A DNA stretch of 64,000 nucleotides from Desulfofustis limnaeus (GCF_023169885.1 NZ_AP025516.1:3885501-3949500), one strand, 5' to 3'. Positions 30,377 to 39,864 are shown, numbered from the stretch's first letter. Numbers and translations: made by a program. Notes: generated from the sequence alone by a model not told the origin.

Positions 30377-33115
30377 ATGAATGAGCTGACCCAGGCTGTC
30401 TTTGAATGGTATCGAGAGGGCGCGAATCGGCGGCACGAGTCGCTGTCTCCCAGGGAACGGACGTTTGATACTCCGGCCCTCCTCTGGTCTCGGTTCGGCG
30501 AGTTTGTCGGCCGTACGCTTGAACGTCTCACCGCTGGCGGCATGCTCGATACTGATTCATGCGTGCCGGGACTGATTTTTGCCATCGACCAGCGATACTC
30601 TCTGAACAATCGAGGCCGGAAGGTCGAGCGGTATCATGTGCGGTTGAAAAATGTCTTGTTTGAGCGGGAGGGCATCGACCTGACCGGGGCGAACAGGAAA
30701 TATCACGATGGTCGGGATTTCGGCGTAATCGGATACGACATCGAATATCAACCCAACGAGAAAGAGCCGCGCAAGCAACGACTTCTCTCTCATCAATTCT
30801 GTTTCGACGGTGGTCCGGGAAGGCGGCTCGGTTTAGTGCTCGACACGAATATCCGTTTTACCGATAGCACGCTCAAGATGTTCATCGCCAACGTTGCAGA
30901 ACAGTATGGTGCGTTCCCGGTCAAACGGTGGATCATATTCGCGCATTTTTCAGTGGCGGAAGGGTCTTGGGTGGACTCCAGCAAGGTCCGGTTGATCGAG
31001 CGAGTCGGGAAAACGTGGGATAAGTCGATCAAGCTTTTTGTCCGCAAGTCCGAGGTGATCAAGCCGGACGGCAAAAAGAGCAAACGGCAGGAAACGGTCA
31101 AGATGGAATTCGCCGACACCGTACACTACGGTGCGGGAAGCCTTGCCGGTATTGCCGGTAGTGTGGGACTGCAAAAGCTCGCTCCTATTCCGTTGGAGTT
31201 CAAGGACGCGAAATGGTTCAAGCGCGAGTGCGATGCCGTCTACAAGCAGTTCGAGGTCTTTCGTGACCTGAAACCGTTGGAATTCTATCGCTACGGATTG
31301 CGTGACGCGATTATCACCGCCGGTATTCCTATTATTCTGCATTCCGTGTTTGGGGTGGAGAACGCTTTTCAGAAACGGTCTGCCCGATATGCCGAGGAAT
31401 ACATTGCGGGGTGGTTGAGCCAGACGTTTGCCGGCGGGAGAGGGGAGTGGCAAACCATACTCGGACAGCATAGGCTGGTGTTCCCGACAAAGGATAAAAA
31501 GAAGGACCGGGTCATCTGGGAGCCTGACCGGTTACAGCAGATGATCCTCCAACAGTGGTACAAGGGAGGCCGTAACGAGGCGCGGAAGGTCGGATATTTC
31601 GAGGGCGAGATTCACTATCACGACATGAAAAGTGCCTATCCGACAGCGATAGCGGCCCTCCGCAGCGATTACAATTTCAGTCTGGTCAAGGTCCGTACCC
31701 GTAACGACGGAGCGGCGGAACGGGTCAAGCAGTTGATGAGCCGGGGGCCCTTTCAGCCGCACGGGATCGTGGCGTATATCCGGTTCAAGGAAACATGCCG
31801 GACACCGATGGCCCCGATCAGTGTGCACAACGGGATCATATACCCGATGGAGACTGAGGGGCAGGTGATCTGCTGGCCGGAATACTGGACCGCGAAAAAG
31901 CTGGGTATCATTGAAGAGGAGTACATTCTTGCGTTTTATGAGTTTGAGGAATTGAAGACCCGGGGATTCCCGAACCACATTCTCAGCATGCTGCAGAAAC
32001 GTGATGAAGCTCCGGCGTTCTATAAATCGATTTTGAACTACCAGACCGGGAAATTCGTGCAAGGCCGAGACCGGAGGAAAAAAATTCCGTATTCGAAAAT
32101 CTGTTGTCCGGCGCTCGGTGCCTACATCACCTCTGCGACCCGGGCGGCGGCTGCGGAAATCGCCAACCTGAATCCGTACCATGCGATAACCACCGACGGC
32201 ATCGTCAGTCCCAATGCGAATTTGACTTTCGGCGAGATCAACAGGCGGCTGGCGGAACGATTGCAAGAGATTAACTGGCAGTGGATGAAAGACGAGTTTA
32301 CGGGAGACAAAGCGGTTATCTGGAAGACACGGGGGTATATTCTGTCCAATTCACAGGTTGACCCGGAAGGACCGGCAAAGAAGCGGTTCAAGCAGGCGCG
32401 GATGGGTCTGCAAGGCGAGGAACCGGTCGATATTCTGCAGCAAGTTAAGGACGGAATTGGGGTGCGTCGTTCGGCGAAGACATTCAAAGATCTCGATTTC
32501 GGTGAGATCTTTCATTTCATTGAACGAGAGACGAGGGTCAACCCGAACTACGATTTCAAATATGCCATCGTCAAAGATTCGGTTAAAGAAGCGAAGGTCG
32601 AAATAGATGGGGTTGTGATCGAGAACATGCCGTGTTTCGAGACGCGGCCGTTGCGTAATATCAACGAATACTACGACCTGCGGGCCATCAGCGAGCGGAT
32701 GATGTACCACACGTTACGTGAGGAGGATAAAAAGGGGTTGTCGTCGAAGGATCTCGAATCGTTGGTGTTGACCGGGTTGCTCAACGACCGGCGATGTCGC
32801 CATATGGTCTGGGAGTTTCGCAAGCGGTTGGCGCGGTGGGTTGATCATCAGGAAGTTACCGCCCACCATAACAGCATTGCGAAATGGCGCACGCTGCCTA
32901 CGTTCAAAATACCGGGCATTTTCGGTAAGGTTGAGGCATTTAGGCCGATCTTGGAGAAAGAGGCGCAGATCATCAAGGACGAGGAGAGGCGCAGACAGGT
33001 ATTGGAATGTGTCATGCATGAAATGGCGGCAGACGTTGAGACGGAGAAGCGTGATGCCGTCGACGTTGAAGACAAGGACGTTGATACTGACGAGGGAGAT
33101 GAATCGGAAGAGTGA
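30377..33115 (+). CDS. primer-independent family B DNA polymerase (piPolB)
   Basis: Replicative DNA polymerase of the element, 912 aa. The 3'-5' exonuclease domain has ExoI GYDIEYQ (D121, E123) and ExoIII YGLRD (Y306, D310); the ExoII segment IFAHFSVAEG is atypical. Polymerase motifs: PolA YHDMKSAYP (D416), PolB KSILNYQTG (550-558, pattern Kx3Nx3G), PolC AITTDG (D607), then KTRG at 650-653. KTRG in place of the usual KxY marks piPolBs, which can start DNA synthesis without a primer. A C-terminal region of about 250 residues ends in an acidic tail. No clear ribosome site precedes the start. Protein-primed PolB is the alternative, but no terminal-protein gene was identified. Confidence 0.82.
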   Translation: MNELTQAVFEWYREGANRRHESLSPRERTFDTPALLWSRFGEFVGRTLERLTAGGMLDTDSCVPGLIFAIDQRYSLNNRGRKVERYHVRLKNVLFEREGIDLTGANRKYHDGRDFGVIGYDIEYQPNEKEPRKQRLLSHQFCFDGGPGRRLGLVLDTNIRFTDSTLKMFIANVAEQYGAFPVKRWIIFAHFSVAEGSWVDSSKVRLIERVGKTWDKSIKLFVRKSEVIKPDGKKSKRQETVKMEFADTVHYGAGSLAGIAGSVGLQKLAPIPLEFKDAKWFKRECDAVYKQFEVFRDLKPLEFYRYGLRDAIITAGIPIILHSVFGVENAFQKRSARYAEEYIAGWLSQTFAGGRGEWQTILGQHRLVFPTKDKKKDRVIWEPDRLQQMILQQWYKGGRNEARKVGYFEGEIHYHDMKSAYPTAIAALRSDYNFSLVKVRTRNDGAAERVKQLMSRGPFQPHGIVAYIRFKETCRTPMAPISVHNGIIYPMETEGQVICWPEYWTAKKLGIIEEEYILAFYEFEELKTRGFPNHILSMLQKRDEAPAFYKSILNYQTGKFVQGRDRRKKIPYSKICCPALGAYITSATRAAAAEIANLNPYHAITTDGIVSPNANLTFGEINRRLAERLQEINWQWMKDEFTGDKAVIWKTRGYILSNSQVDPEGPAKKRFKQARMGLQGEEPVDILQQVKDGIGVRRSAKTFKDLDFGEIFHFIERETRVNPNYDFKYAIVKDSVKEAKVEIDGVVIENMPCFETRPLRNINEYYDLRAISERMMYHTLREEDKKGLSSKDLESLVLTGLLNDRRCRHMVWEFRKRLARWVDHQEVTAHHNSIAKWRTLPTFKIPGIFGKVEAFRPILEKEAQIIKDEERRRQVLECVMHEMAADVETEKRDAVDVEDKDVDTDEGDESEE

Positions 33116-33244
33116 CGGGAGGAGGACGGTGGGAGTCGGGTGTCCCGCGTTTCTCTGCAATCGTTATCGTCGGCGAGCTGACCGTCGGAATGGTGCGATC
33201 AGTGGGTTAAATATCGTAGTGGAAGTGTGGAATGAGCGGTGTTG

Positions 33245-33340
33245 ATGACAGTGTTTAAGATTTGCTCCATGTTGATTTTAGTTGCTCTAATTTTGTACGT
33301 GTTTAGTCGCATGAGGAATCCTACTAATGGTTTGATATAA
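33245..33340 (+). CDS. possible 31-aa membrane peptide
   Basis: A short frame between piPolB and the next gene encodes a single hydrophobic helix (ICSMLILVALILYVFSRMR) with basic flanks. The ribosome site is weak (AGCGGTG). It may be real, since small membrane peptides are common in mobile elements, or chance in AT-rich DNA. Confidence 0.3.
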   Translation: MTVFKICSMLILVALILYVFSRMRNPTNGLI

Positions 33341-33410
33341 ACTTGTTCAAGAAGATAAAATCATGCGGGATAAATGATTCGAGTGATCTATTCTGATTTA
33401 GGAAGATACA

Positions 33411-34031
33411 ATGGCAAAAAGGAAGACTATAAAAAAATCAATTCACAGTAAAATCGTTGCTAGACAAAAATGTCTTCAATATATATTGGAGGATAACTGG
33501 ACTGAATTAGACAGATATTTAGATAAAAATTCGTGGATATTCAAAATGAGTTTCGGTAGAATGTATGGCTCGGAGAATGATCGTGGTATAATGGAACTGT
33601 TAATGTTGCATGGCGGTGATCAACAATTGATATCCAAATATTCAGAAAAGGAACATCATGATCCTTCCCTCGGCATATATTATTATGCTGGTGAAAAGAT
33701 GGATCAGCAACTTCTTAGTTTAATGAAAAGGTATTTTAACAATCAATTGTATTCTTATATTTCTAATTTTAACGTCGGTCTAAAAGAGAATTTACTATTA
33801 GGATACATAACGGCCGAAAAAGCAAGAATAATAGAGGACAAATTCAATTTGTATAAAATGCTGATTGATATCCTTAGTAAGGAAAATAAATCTGATGAAT
33901 TTTACAATCTTGCTAGGAATGTACTTTTGTTGTCATCCTTAAAAACAGGACTTGTTAACTCGTATAAGGACATACAAACCATAATAAATAATCCTGTTCA
34001 AAAACGAAAAAATAATTCTTCTATTATTTAA
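33411..34031 (+). CDS. hypothetical protein, AT-rich
   Basis: A 206-aa basic, mostly alpha-helical soluble protein (start MAKRKTIKKSIHSKIVARQK) with no recognised family. The segment RGIMELLMLHGGDQQLISKY recalls an ankyrin-type helical hairpin, but no repeat series follows. Its codon use is far more AT-rich than the adjacent piPolB gene, so it was probably acquired separately. Confidence 0.6.
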   Translation: MAKRKTIKKSIHSKIVARQKCLQYILEDNWTELDRYLDKNSWIFKMSFGRMYGSENDRGIMELLMLHGGDQQLISKYSEKEHHDPSLGIYYYAGEKMDQQLLSLMKRYFNNQLYSYISNFNVGLKENLLLGYITAEKARIIEDKFNLYKMLIDILSKENKSDEFYNLARNVLLLSSLKTGLVNSYKDIQTIINNPVQKRKNNSSII

Positions 34032-34081
34032 TAGCATTAGTTCTATCGGGATATTTACCAATTGGTAAAGTCGTAAAGATA

Positions 34082-34106
34082 GGCGGGAGGAGTGAAAACT
34101 CCCGCC
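34082..34106. terminator. GC-rich hairpin between convergent genes
   Basis: GGCGGGAG at 34082-34089 pairs with CTCCCGCC at 34099-34106 around a 9-nt loop. It lies between the rightward AT-rich gene (stop 34031) and the leftward 50-aa gene (stop 34124), with only short T-tracts, so it may end transcription from both sides. Confidence 0.45.
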
Positions 34107-34123
34107 GCCACCCGACGGAACTA

Positions 34124-34276
34124 TCAGTGCTTGACCCCCCGCCGAAACGGCAGCATCAGCAGGTTGATGATCATATCAGCAATATACGCAGATCGATGTT
34201 GCTGACATTGTTTCATGATGCGCTCAATTTCGAGCAGAGAAAGTTGTTGTCCAGTTCGAGAGTCCTCTTGTCGCAT
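34124..34276 (-). CDS. 50-aa small protein of the leftward island operon
   Basis: A clear AGGAGGA lies 7 nt before the ATG (complement of 34274-34276), and the frame runs 50 codons to a TGA. The product starts MRQEDSRTGQQLSLLEIER, has a helical body and ends with a hydrophobic, basic tail (YIADMIINLLMLPFRRG). It is below usual gene-calling size. It lies 100 bp after the coiled-coil membrane gene on the same strand and is followed by a hairpin, so it looks like the last gene of a three-gene operon. Confidence 0.6.
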   Translation of the reverse strand: MRQEDSRTGQQLSLLEIERIMKQCQQHRSAYIADMIINLLMLPFRRGVKH

Positions 34277-34376
34277 TTTGTTTCCTCCTCGCAAAAGTTA
34301 ATGAATACAGCACGATATATAGAATGATCGTACCTTGCGGGGACGGGTTTGCAACAACAAAAACACGGAAAAACAG

Positions 34377-35108
34377 TTATATAGAACGTCTTTTCTTTGT
34401 CCGTTTAGGCTCATATTCCCGTACGCGTTGCGCGCTTTCCAACTCCTCCTTGAGCTGCAGCACCTCGATATGACCGGGCGAGAGTTTGTTGTCGCTCGCG
34501 CTGGTGTCAGCCAGCGGCGGTTTCGGCTTGGGTAGTGCGCCTGTCATGTCGGGGAAGGTTTTGCCGATGTCGTCGAGGATGGCTCGCAGCTCTCCATGCA
34601 ATCGCATGTTTCGTTTTTGGATCTCTTCGACCGCGACCGGATTTTCAGGCAACTTCTTCTGGAGTGCTTGCGAGCGGCGATTCAACAGTTTTTGGACGGC
34701 GTCGATATAATAGATCAGATAGATCTGATTTTGCTGGAGCAGGTCGACTTCTCGACAGCAGGATACAGTCAGCTCCCGCAACCTGTTCCGTTTCGATGCA
34801 ATGTTTTGGTCGAGCCGGTCGGCCTCGATTTTTTGGGTCCTCAGTTTGTGCTCCACCTCAGCCTTGATTCGTTGCCGGACGTCGTCCGTCAGCTCTGTTT
34901 CGATTCTCACCTTCTCTACCCTTTCGAGGTAGGCGACGTACCCAAGCGCGGCGATTAACACGAGCGCGACGAGCAGTGTCAAAAAAGGGCGGTAATATAT
35001 CGCCTTAGCGATGTTAAAAAGCATCGTTTCGACATTACCCGTGAAAATACCCCCAACGATAACGCCGCCCGCCGCCGCTAACCCAAGCCTCCAGAAGGCG
35101 TTTTTCAT
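34377..35108 (-). CDS. membrane protein with long coiled coil
   Basis: A 243-aa protein with two hydrophobic segments at the N terminus (about residues 8-24 and 42-60, LTLLVALVLIAALGYVAYL), then about 120 residues of heptad-rich charged helix (RIETELTDDVRQRIKAEVEH onward) and a Pro-rich, basic tail (PKRTKKRRS). The topology resembles membrane-anchored scaffold or conjugation-type accessory proteins. The start overlaps the preceding gene's stop by 4 bp. No family recognised. Confidence 0.65.
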   Translation of the reverse strand: MKNAFWRLGLAAAGGVIVGGIFTGNVETMLFNIAKAIYYRPFLTLLVALVLIAALGYVAYLERVEKVRIETELTDDVRQRIKAEVEHKLRTQKIEADRLDQNIASKRNRLRELTVSCCREVDLLQQNQIYLIYYIDAVQKLLNRRSQALQKKLPENPVAVEEIQKRNMRLHGELRAILDDIGKTFPDMTGALPKPKPPLADTSASDNKLSPGHIEVLQLKEELESAQRVREYEPKRTKKRRSI

Positions 35109-35494
35109 GATAGGCCCTCCATAACACGCTTAAGGTATCCGGTTGAAATGTGAAACCTGCGATAATGCTTGAGATATTCGGCGATTTCGACATACGACGC
35201 ACCGTTCTCGCGCAGCTTCCGCGACTCCGGCCAGTGGCGAAGCAGGAAGAGTCGCCCCTTTTTCCCGAGACGCGGTGCCTTTACGGTTACGCGTATGCGG
35301 CGAAGGCGTTCGGCGATTTTGTCGGCGTCAGGTAGCGATTGCTCGGATTCCTGGGCGATGCGAACAGCAGCCAAAAATCTTGCGTAATCGGAGCCGGTCT
35401 CCTCGATGACCTTGCGCCTCGTGCCGGTCGTGGTGTTCGCGAAAAAGCGCAGCAGCGCCTGCTCTACCAGTTGTTTTTGTGGGGTGGTTGTCAT
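35105..35494 (-). CDS. small DNA-binding-like protein of the leftward island operon
   Basis: A 129-aa basic protein. The C-terminal 45 residues (ENGASYVEIAEYLKHYRRFH, then ISTGYLKRVMEG) read as a helix-turn-helix that recognises DNA, and the N-terminal half is helical. The ATG at 35494 is preceded by AAAGGA; a longer frame upstream lacks a ribosome site. It is the first gene of the operon with the coiled-coil membrane protein and the 50-aa protein, overlapping the former by 4 bp. Confidence 0.65.
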   Translation of the reverse strand: MTTTPQKQLVEQALLRFFANTTTGTRRKVIEETGSDYARFLAAVRIAQESEQSLPDADKIAERLRRIRVTVKAPRLGKKGRLFLLRHWPESRKLRENGASYVEIAEYLKHYRRFHISTGYLKRVMEGLS

Positions 35495-35842
35495 GTCGTT
35501 GTCCTTTCGTGGTTGTGGTTCGTTGAACAAAACGCCAGTTTTTGTGAGCATGGCGGCAGCTCGGTGCGCGGAATTGTGTCCGGCTCACCTTGGGAAGTTC
35601 GCTGATTGAATCGGCCCAGTTTCCCGTACACTGGATGGAGAATTAAACGCTTCTCCATCGGCGTTGATGATATTGATATATCGAGGCGCAAATGTGAGGA
35701 GACTCCGCGAAGACGAAGCGCGCCAATGGCGCGTTTACTTGCGTTGACCTCAAGTAAACGCTGGCCATTGGGGAGAAATCGAACGGCGCTAAAACCGGAA
35801 CACGAAACCAGATTAGTAGGGGCTGTAGACATTGGAGGTACT

Positions 35843-36739
35843 ATGCGAGGAAATCCACGAAGTCAATCAGGGCAAATCTTTCGGCGGCTCAATCGAATCG
35901 GTGAGAGCCGCCACGAAGCGAAAACGGCGGCGAAGGCTGCAGGTGTTATTGGTAGTCATCGCATGGCGCAATCGGTTGGTATATTCTCGTATGCGACCAT
36001 GACAAGGTATCGAGCAGTAGCCACAGAATTCATTGCGTGGTGCCGTGATGCACACGGTATCAGCGACGCTGCGAAGATCAGCGCGGAACATGTCCAAGAG
36101 TGGCTGCAGATAAAAATCGCCGCCGGCGTGCGATACAAGACTTATCTCACGTACGCCGCCGCGCTTGGAAAAGCGTCAGCAGGTCTGCGAGCGATCTACG
36201 GCGAGGGGTATGATTGGGCGTCAGCGATAAATCAAACGCGAGAGCAGGCGAGGATATTCCTAGATCGTCGCGTCAAAAGTCGAGGTTATACGAAACCGGC
36301 AGCGGTTGTCGAACGGTTGGAGGGGGTGTATCAGATTGCAGCGTCGCTGCAGCTATACGGAGGGGCGAGGGTGCGCGAGGTCTCGCGGTTGACGGAGCGA
36401 CATTTACTCGGTGGCGGCAAGATACTGTTGACGAATACCAAAGGGGGGCGACGTAGAATGATGATGGTACCGCCGGAGGTTTACGATCGTGTTGCTGAAG
36501 TGATCGAACAGCAGGGAGAGTTTCGGTTTGATTATCGGAGGTATTTGGAGTCGTTGAAAACCTCGTGTGCGGAGGTCGGCGAAAAATATCAGGGGACGCA
36601 TGGACTGAGGTGGAATTTCGCTCAGATTAATGTTAGGAGTGCACAAGAATTGGAGATGGGTTATTTTAACGCGTTGGAGTTGACCAGTAATCGCATGGGG
36701 CATAGTAGGGAGTTGGTGACTGAGCATTATCTTCGTTAA
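35843..36739 (+). CDS. second tyrosine recombinase of the island
   Basis: A 298-aa tyrosine recombinase of a divergent type. Catalytic residues: Arg in YGGARVREVSRL, HxxR in THGLRWNFAQ, then MGHSRELVTEHYLR with the final His and the Tyr nucleophile. The start at 35843 follows GGAGGT by 4 nt; the longer frame upstream is not supported. It is distinct from the integrase next to attL. It may assist excision or resolve multimers; E. coli pipolins also carry more than one recombinase (family knowledge). Confidence 0.82.
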   Translation: MRGNPRSQSGQIFRRLNRIGESRHEAKTAAKAAGVIGSHRMAQSVGIFSYATMTRYRAVATEFIAWCRDAHGISDAAKISAEHVQEWLQIKIAAGVRYKTYLTYAAALGKASAGLRAIYGEGYDWASAINQTREQARIFLDRRVKSRGYTKPAAVVERLEGVYQIAASLQLYGGARVREVSRLTERHLLGGGKILLTNTKGGRRRMMMVPPEVYDRVAEVIEQQGEFRFDYRRYLESLKTSCAEVGEKYQGTHGLRWNFAQINVRSAQELEMGYFNALELTSNRMGHSRELVTEHYLR

Positions 36740-36755
36740 CCTATAGGGAGGAAAC

Positions 36756-37331
36756 ATGAAGAGACTAACCTTGCTCCTTTTCTTGTTGGTCTTAATACCT
36801 TTTTTCGGGTGTGCGAAAATCGAAAGGTTGCCACAGAGAGAGCATATCGCGTCTGAGGATATTCCGCGACTGTCTGCAGAAAATGGCCGATTGATAGTTT
36901 TCTTAGGAGAAATGACAATTGATGATCTGATCGACTATACCTCACCATATGCGGGTATAGATGGGAAGTTATTTTTGGAGAATGAATATGTTGATTATAT
37001 GAGTAATGATGAAGCAGCTGTTGTTGATGTAAATCCTGGTTTATATACCTTGCATTGGAGAATATACACCGGGAATGAGGAACTTGATTCTGAGCATACG
37101 TCGGTACCTTTTGAAATATCAATTAGTGCTGGCGATATTAAATACATTAAATGCAATACTGTAGTTAAGGTTGGGGGTGGACCAATCGGGGCTTTGGGTG
37201 GAGTGATTGGAGGAGCTATAGCTGGAGCCACTTCTAATACCTTTGATTATATGGAAATAGAAAGTGATTTGGATTCAGAAGAGGTGAAATCGTTAAAAAT
37301 CGCCTCTTATGTCAATAAAACAGAATACTAA
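36756..37331 (+). CDS. lipoprotein, DUF2846-like
   Basis: A signal peptide with lipobox-like FFGC near residue 19 is followed by a beta-rich domain (RLIVFLGEMTIDD, KLFLENEYVDYM, PGLYTLHW) and a Gly-rich hydrophobic segment (GGGPIGALGGVIGGAIAGA). This pattern is that of DUF2846-type envelope lipoproteins. It starts 17 bp after the recombinase, preceded by GGAGGA. The function is unknown. Confidence 0.65.
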   Translation: MKRLTLLLFLLVLIPFFGCAKIERLPQREHIASEDIPRLSAENGRLIVFLGEMTIDDLIDYTSPYAGIDGKLFLENEYVDYMSNDEAAVVDVNPGLYTLHWRIYTGNEELDSEHTSVPFEISISAGDIKYIKCNTVVKVGGGPIGALGGVIGGAIAGATSNTFDYMEIESDLDSEEVKSLKIASYVNKTEY

Positions 37332-37425
37332 AAATATTGTGTATTAAGTGTTCTTATCTGATTGCTCTGAGATAACTTGTCTAGTGACTAAGGAAGAGTG
37401 AAAATTAGCAAGGTCAATTAATAAA

Positions 37426-38463
37426 ATGAGCACGAGTCTAATAGCTATGGACGGTAAATACAAACTCTTTCTAAACAATGAAGATGTTTATTTGACAATA
37501 GAAGAAATTCAAGCTTTTATTGATTCTAATAGAATATATGCCGAAACAAGAGTGTATGATGAAGATATTAAGGCTTGGACGACCTTGGGAGAGCATAATA
37601 TTTTGAAGAAATATTTTGCTAATGGTAATCAAATGGAAATGAAATCTTCAAAAGGAAGTGAAAGCGATATTAGGATGGTGAAATGCCCAGAGTGCGGAAA
37701 AGAAAATGCGTTCTACAAAGTTTATTGTATGCATTGTAAAAAGTACTTGGAGCAACAGTCAAATACTTCTTCTGTTAATGAGAAAATTGAAAAGAATATT
37801 GGGGCCTTGGTTACGTGCCCAAAGTGCCAGAAACAGTTTTCCAACAGAGCCGACATGTGTCCAAAATGTGGATATATTCCGGTTCTCCAATGTATTGTTT
37901 GTAGTAAACAAATATCTAAAGATTCAAAAATTTGTCCTGAATGCGGTGATCCTGATCCCTTTGCAAGTTCTGCAATATCTGACACTAAGATAACTAGTGG
38001 TGCCTCGCACAAGTCTCCTGTTTCCTTGTCTAAATCGAATAGTAATATAACGAATTTTAGATCTGTTGACTGCCAGCAGATTGGCAACTCCTTAATGCGG
38101 ACATTATTTTCAACCGAAGGCCGTATAGCACGCCGAGATTTTTGGAAATATTGTGTTGTCTTTTTGTGGTTTCCATTAATTTTTCTGTATTTACTAGCTC
38201 AAATTTTTCCTGATTCTATTTTGCTTGTTTTCTATTTTTTATTTGCTATTTTCGCTTTTTGGCCATCTATTGCTTTGCAAGTTAAGCGATGGCACGACCG
38301 TGGAAAATCTGCACTATGGTTAATGTTAAATTTCATCCCTGTTATAGGCACTATTTGGATAATTATTGAGCTAGGATTTTTGAGAGGATTTGCTGGAAGC
38401 AACAAATACGGTAATGATCCTCTAGCTGATAGACTGTATATAGAAAAAATGACTACGAAATAG
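37426..38463 (+). CDS. zinc-ribbon and DUF805 membrane protein
   Basis: A composite 345-aa protein. Residues about 10-65 resemble a GYF_2-type domain (YKLFLNNEDVYLTIEEIQAF). About 84-190 hold three Cys4 zinc ribbons (CPECGKENAFYKVYCMHC, CPKCQKQF...CPKCG, CIVCSKQI...CPECG). About 228-340 is a DUF805 membrane domain (FSTEGRIARRDFWKY, ALQVKRWHDRGKSALW, GSNKYGNDPL). The domain mix suggests membrane-linked sensing or scaffolding; no function is known. AT-rich, like its neighbours. Confidence 0.75.
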   Translation: MSTSLIAMDGKYKLFLNNEDVYLTIEEIQAFIDSNRIYAETRVYDEDIKAWTTLGEHNILKKYFANGNQMEMKSSKGSESDIRMVKCPECGKENAFYKVYCMHCKKYLEQQSNTSSVNEKIEKNIGALVTCPKCQKQFSNRADMCPKCGYIPVLQCIVCSKQISKDSKICPECGDPDPFASSAISDTKITSGASHKSPVSLSKSNSNITNFRSVDCQQIGNSLMRTLFSTEGRIARRDFWKYCVVFLWFPLIFLYLLAQIFPDSILLVFYFLFAIFAFWPSIALQVKRWHDRGKSALWLMLNFIPVIGTIWIIIELGFLRGFAGSNKYGNDPLADRLYIEKMTTK

Positions 38464-38644
38464 TCAAAGAAAAATAGCGCCTACGTGCCTTGCAAAACAA
38501 TGCTGCAAAAAAAATATTGATGAACGCGGAGGTTTCTTAATATTGGTAGTTCTATTGCCATTTATGATTCTATCCTTCATGGTGGCTTTTTGGCTGATTT
38601 TTTCTTAGCTTTATCGTGTTGGGCTAAATTTCCCAAAAAAAAGG

Positions 38645-39322
38645 ATGTTTACAGGACTTGACGATAAACAGAAACGCTTGATTGAGGCTTGGTTTGCCGG
38701 AGCTACCACGTCAAACGGCGATGAGTATGGGCGATTCATGTCGGCTTGGATCGCATTCAATGCATTTTGTTATGCGCGCTTCGCAGATAAGGCAAGTAGG
38801 CGACGCCCAGACCTCTCCGAAGATAAAGGACTTTCCGGAATCTCTGGACAGGTGCCAGCGAAGGGTACTCTTGAATTGCGTTCTGACGGGCGAGTGCGTC
38901 TTAGAATCGAAAAGCCGGGTCGGATACAGATCGACATTCGCGAACGTTACACAGAAGACATCGTCTTTGCGGAATTCTCTCGGGAATATAGCCAGTTTTT
39001 CACTACGTGGCTCCTAGAGTCGCCTTTCTGTTCAGCTCGAGATGAGTTTCTAGCCTCACTGAAGCGATCAAACGGATATTACGTCATCAACATGTTGCGC
39101 GTTGCACAATATGACGAACAGGCTCCAATCGGAGATCTGTCAAAAAGGAATGTAGTCGTTGCTATCACCGAACCAAATGACCTTGGCCAACTCGTAGATG
39201 CGCTTTATCAGGTCCGCTGCAACGTCTTTCACGGAGAAAAAGTACCTGGCGATCTTAATGACGACCGTATTGTAAAGGCTGCGCGTCCACTGCTCGTCGA
39301 ACTTCTTCGCCACTTGATTTGA
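38645..39322 (+). CDS. HEPN-like protein at the distal end of the island
   Basis: A 225-aa helical protein whose C-terminal segment ALYQVRCNVFHGEKVP has the Rx4H motif of HEPN ribonucleases (R and H near residues 197 and 202); the N-terminal KRLIEAWFAGAT...AWIAFNAF is a typical HEPN first helix. HEPN proteins cut RNA in toxin-antitoxin and antiphage systems. No partner nucleotidyltransferase gene is adjacent. It is about 540 bp before attR, a usual cargo position for defence genes. Confidence 0.6.
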   Translation: MFTGLDDKQKRLIEAWFAGATTSNGDEYGRFMSAWIAFNAFCYARFADKASRRRPDLSEDKGLSGISGQVPAKGTLELRSDGRVRLRIEKPGRIQIDIRERYTEDIVFAEFSREYSQFFTTWLLESPFCSARDEFLASLKRSNGYYVINMLRVAQYDEQAPIGDLSKRNVVVAITEPNDLGQLVDALYQVRCNVFHGEKVPGDLNDDRIVKAARPLLVELLRHLI

Positions 39323-39864
39323 GATTCCAGCCCGACGAGTCAATAAACTTGATATGAAATCGATAATGACAACTGAGTGATGAGATGATTTTGACAGTCA
39401 GCGCAGGCGTCGCTCACGTCGAATTCGAACCGTCCTCTTAACGCTCCAAGGTGAGGAGTATCGTTGTTCGATAAGAAGGTCACCTGAAATTCTTGTTAGT
39501 CTGTTAGCACTTATATACTTGTAAAAAATTACCTTCTATCACAATCTACACTGAGATTTATTTGAATCAGAATTGATGTTTTAATTACATATAAGACATC
39601 CGAGAATACTAGAAAAATAACTATACAAAAATATAAATGAGGGATAGTCCTCCCTATGTGATTCCCGGACAGGGACTCACATTTACACTAATTGATCGTG
39701 CATATAACATCGTTTTGGCCGTTTTCCTTTACGTTTTCAGGGATATCGACTAGACTGGACCCATACACAAAGAGTTGCATTAACGTTGCACAAACGTCGG
39801 TGGATAAAAAATTTAAGCTGTTAATGTTGTGTTGTTTTTAGTGGTGCCCCGGACATCGTTCCCT
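39323..39864. other. AT-rich gap before attR
   Basis: No supported gene in about 540 bp on either strand. The last 25 bp lead into the attachment core. Accessory binding sites for the integrase may lie here but cannot be recognised by eye. Confidence 0.4.

Noticed and set aside
38543-38608. 21-codon hydrophobic peptide with a TTG start
   Set aside because: A GGAGG is nearby but spaced about 10 nt away, the start codon is weak, and the surrounding DNA is AT-rich, so chance is likely.
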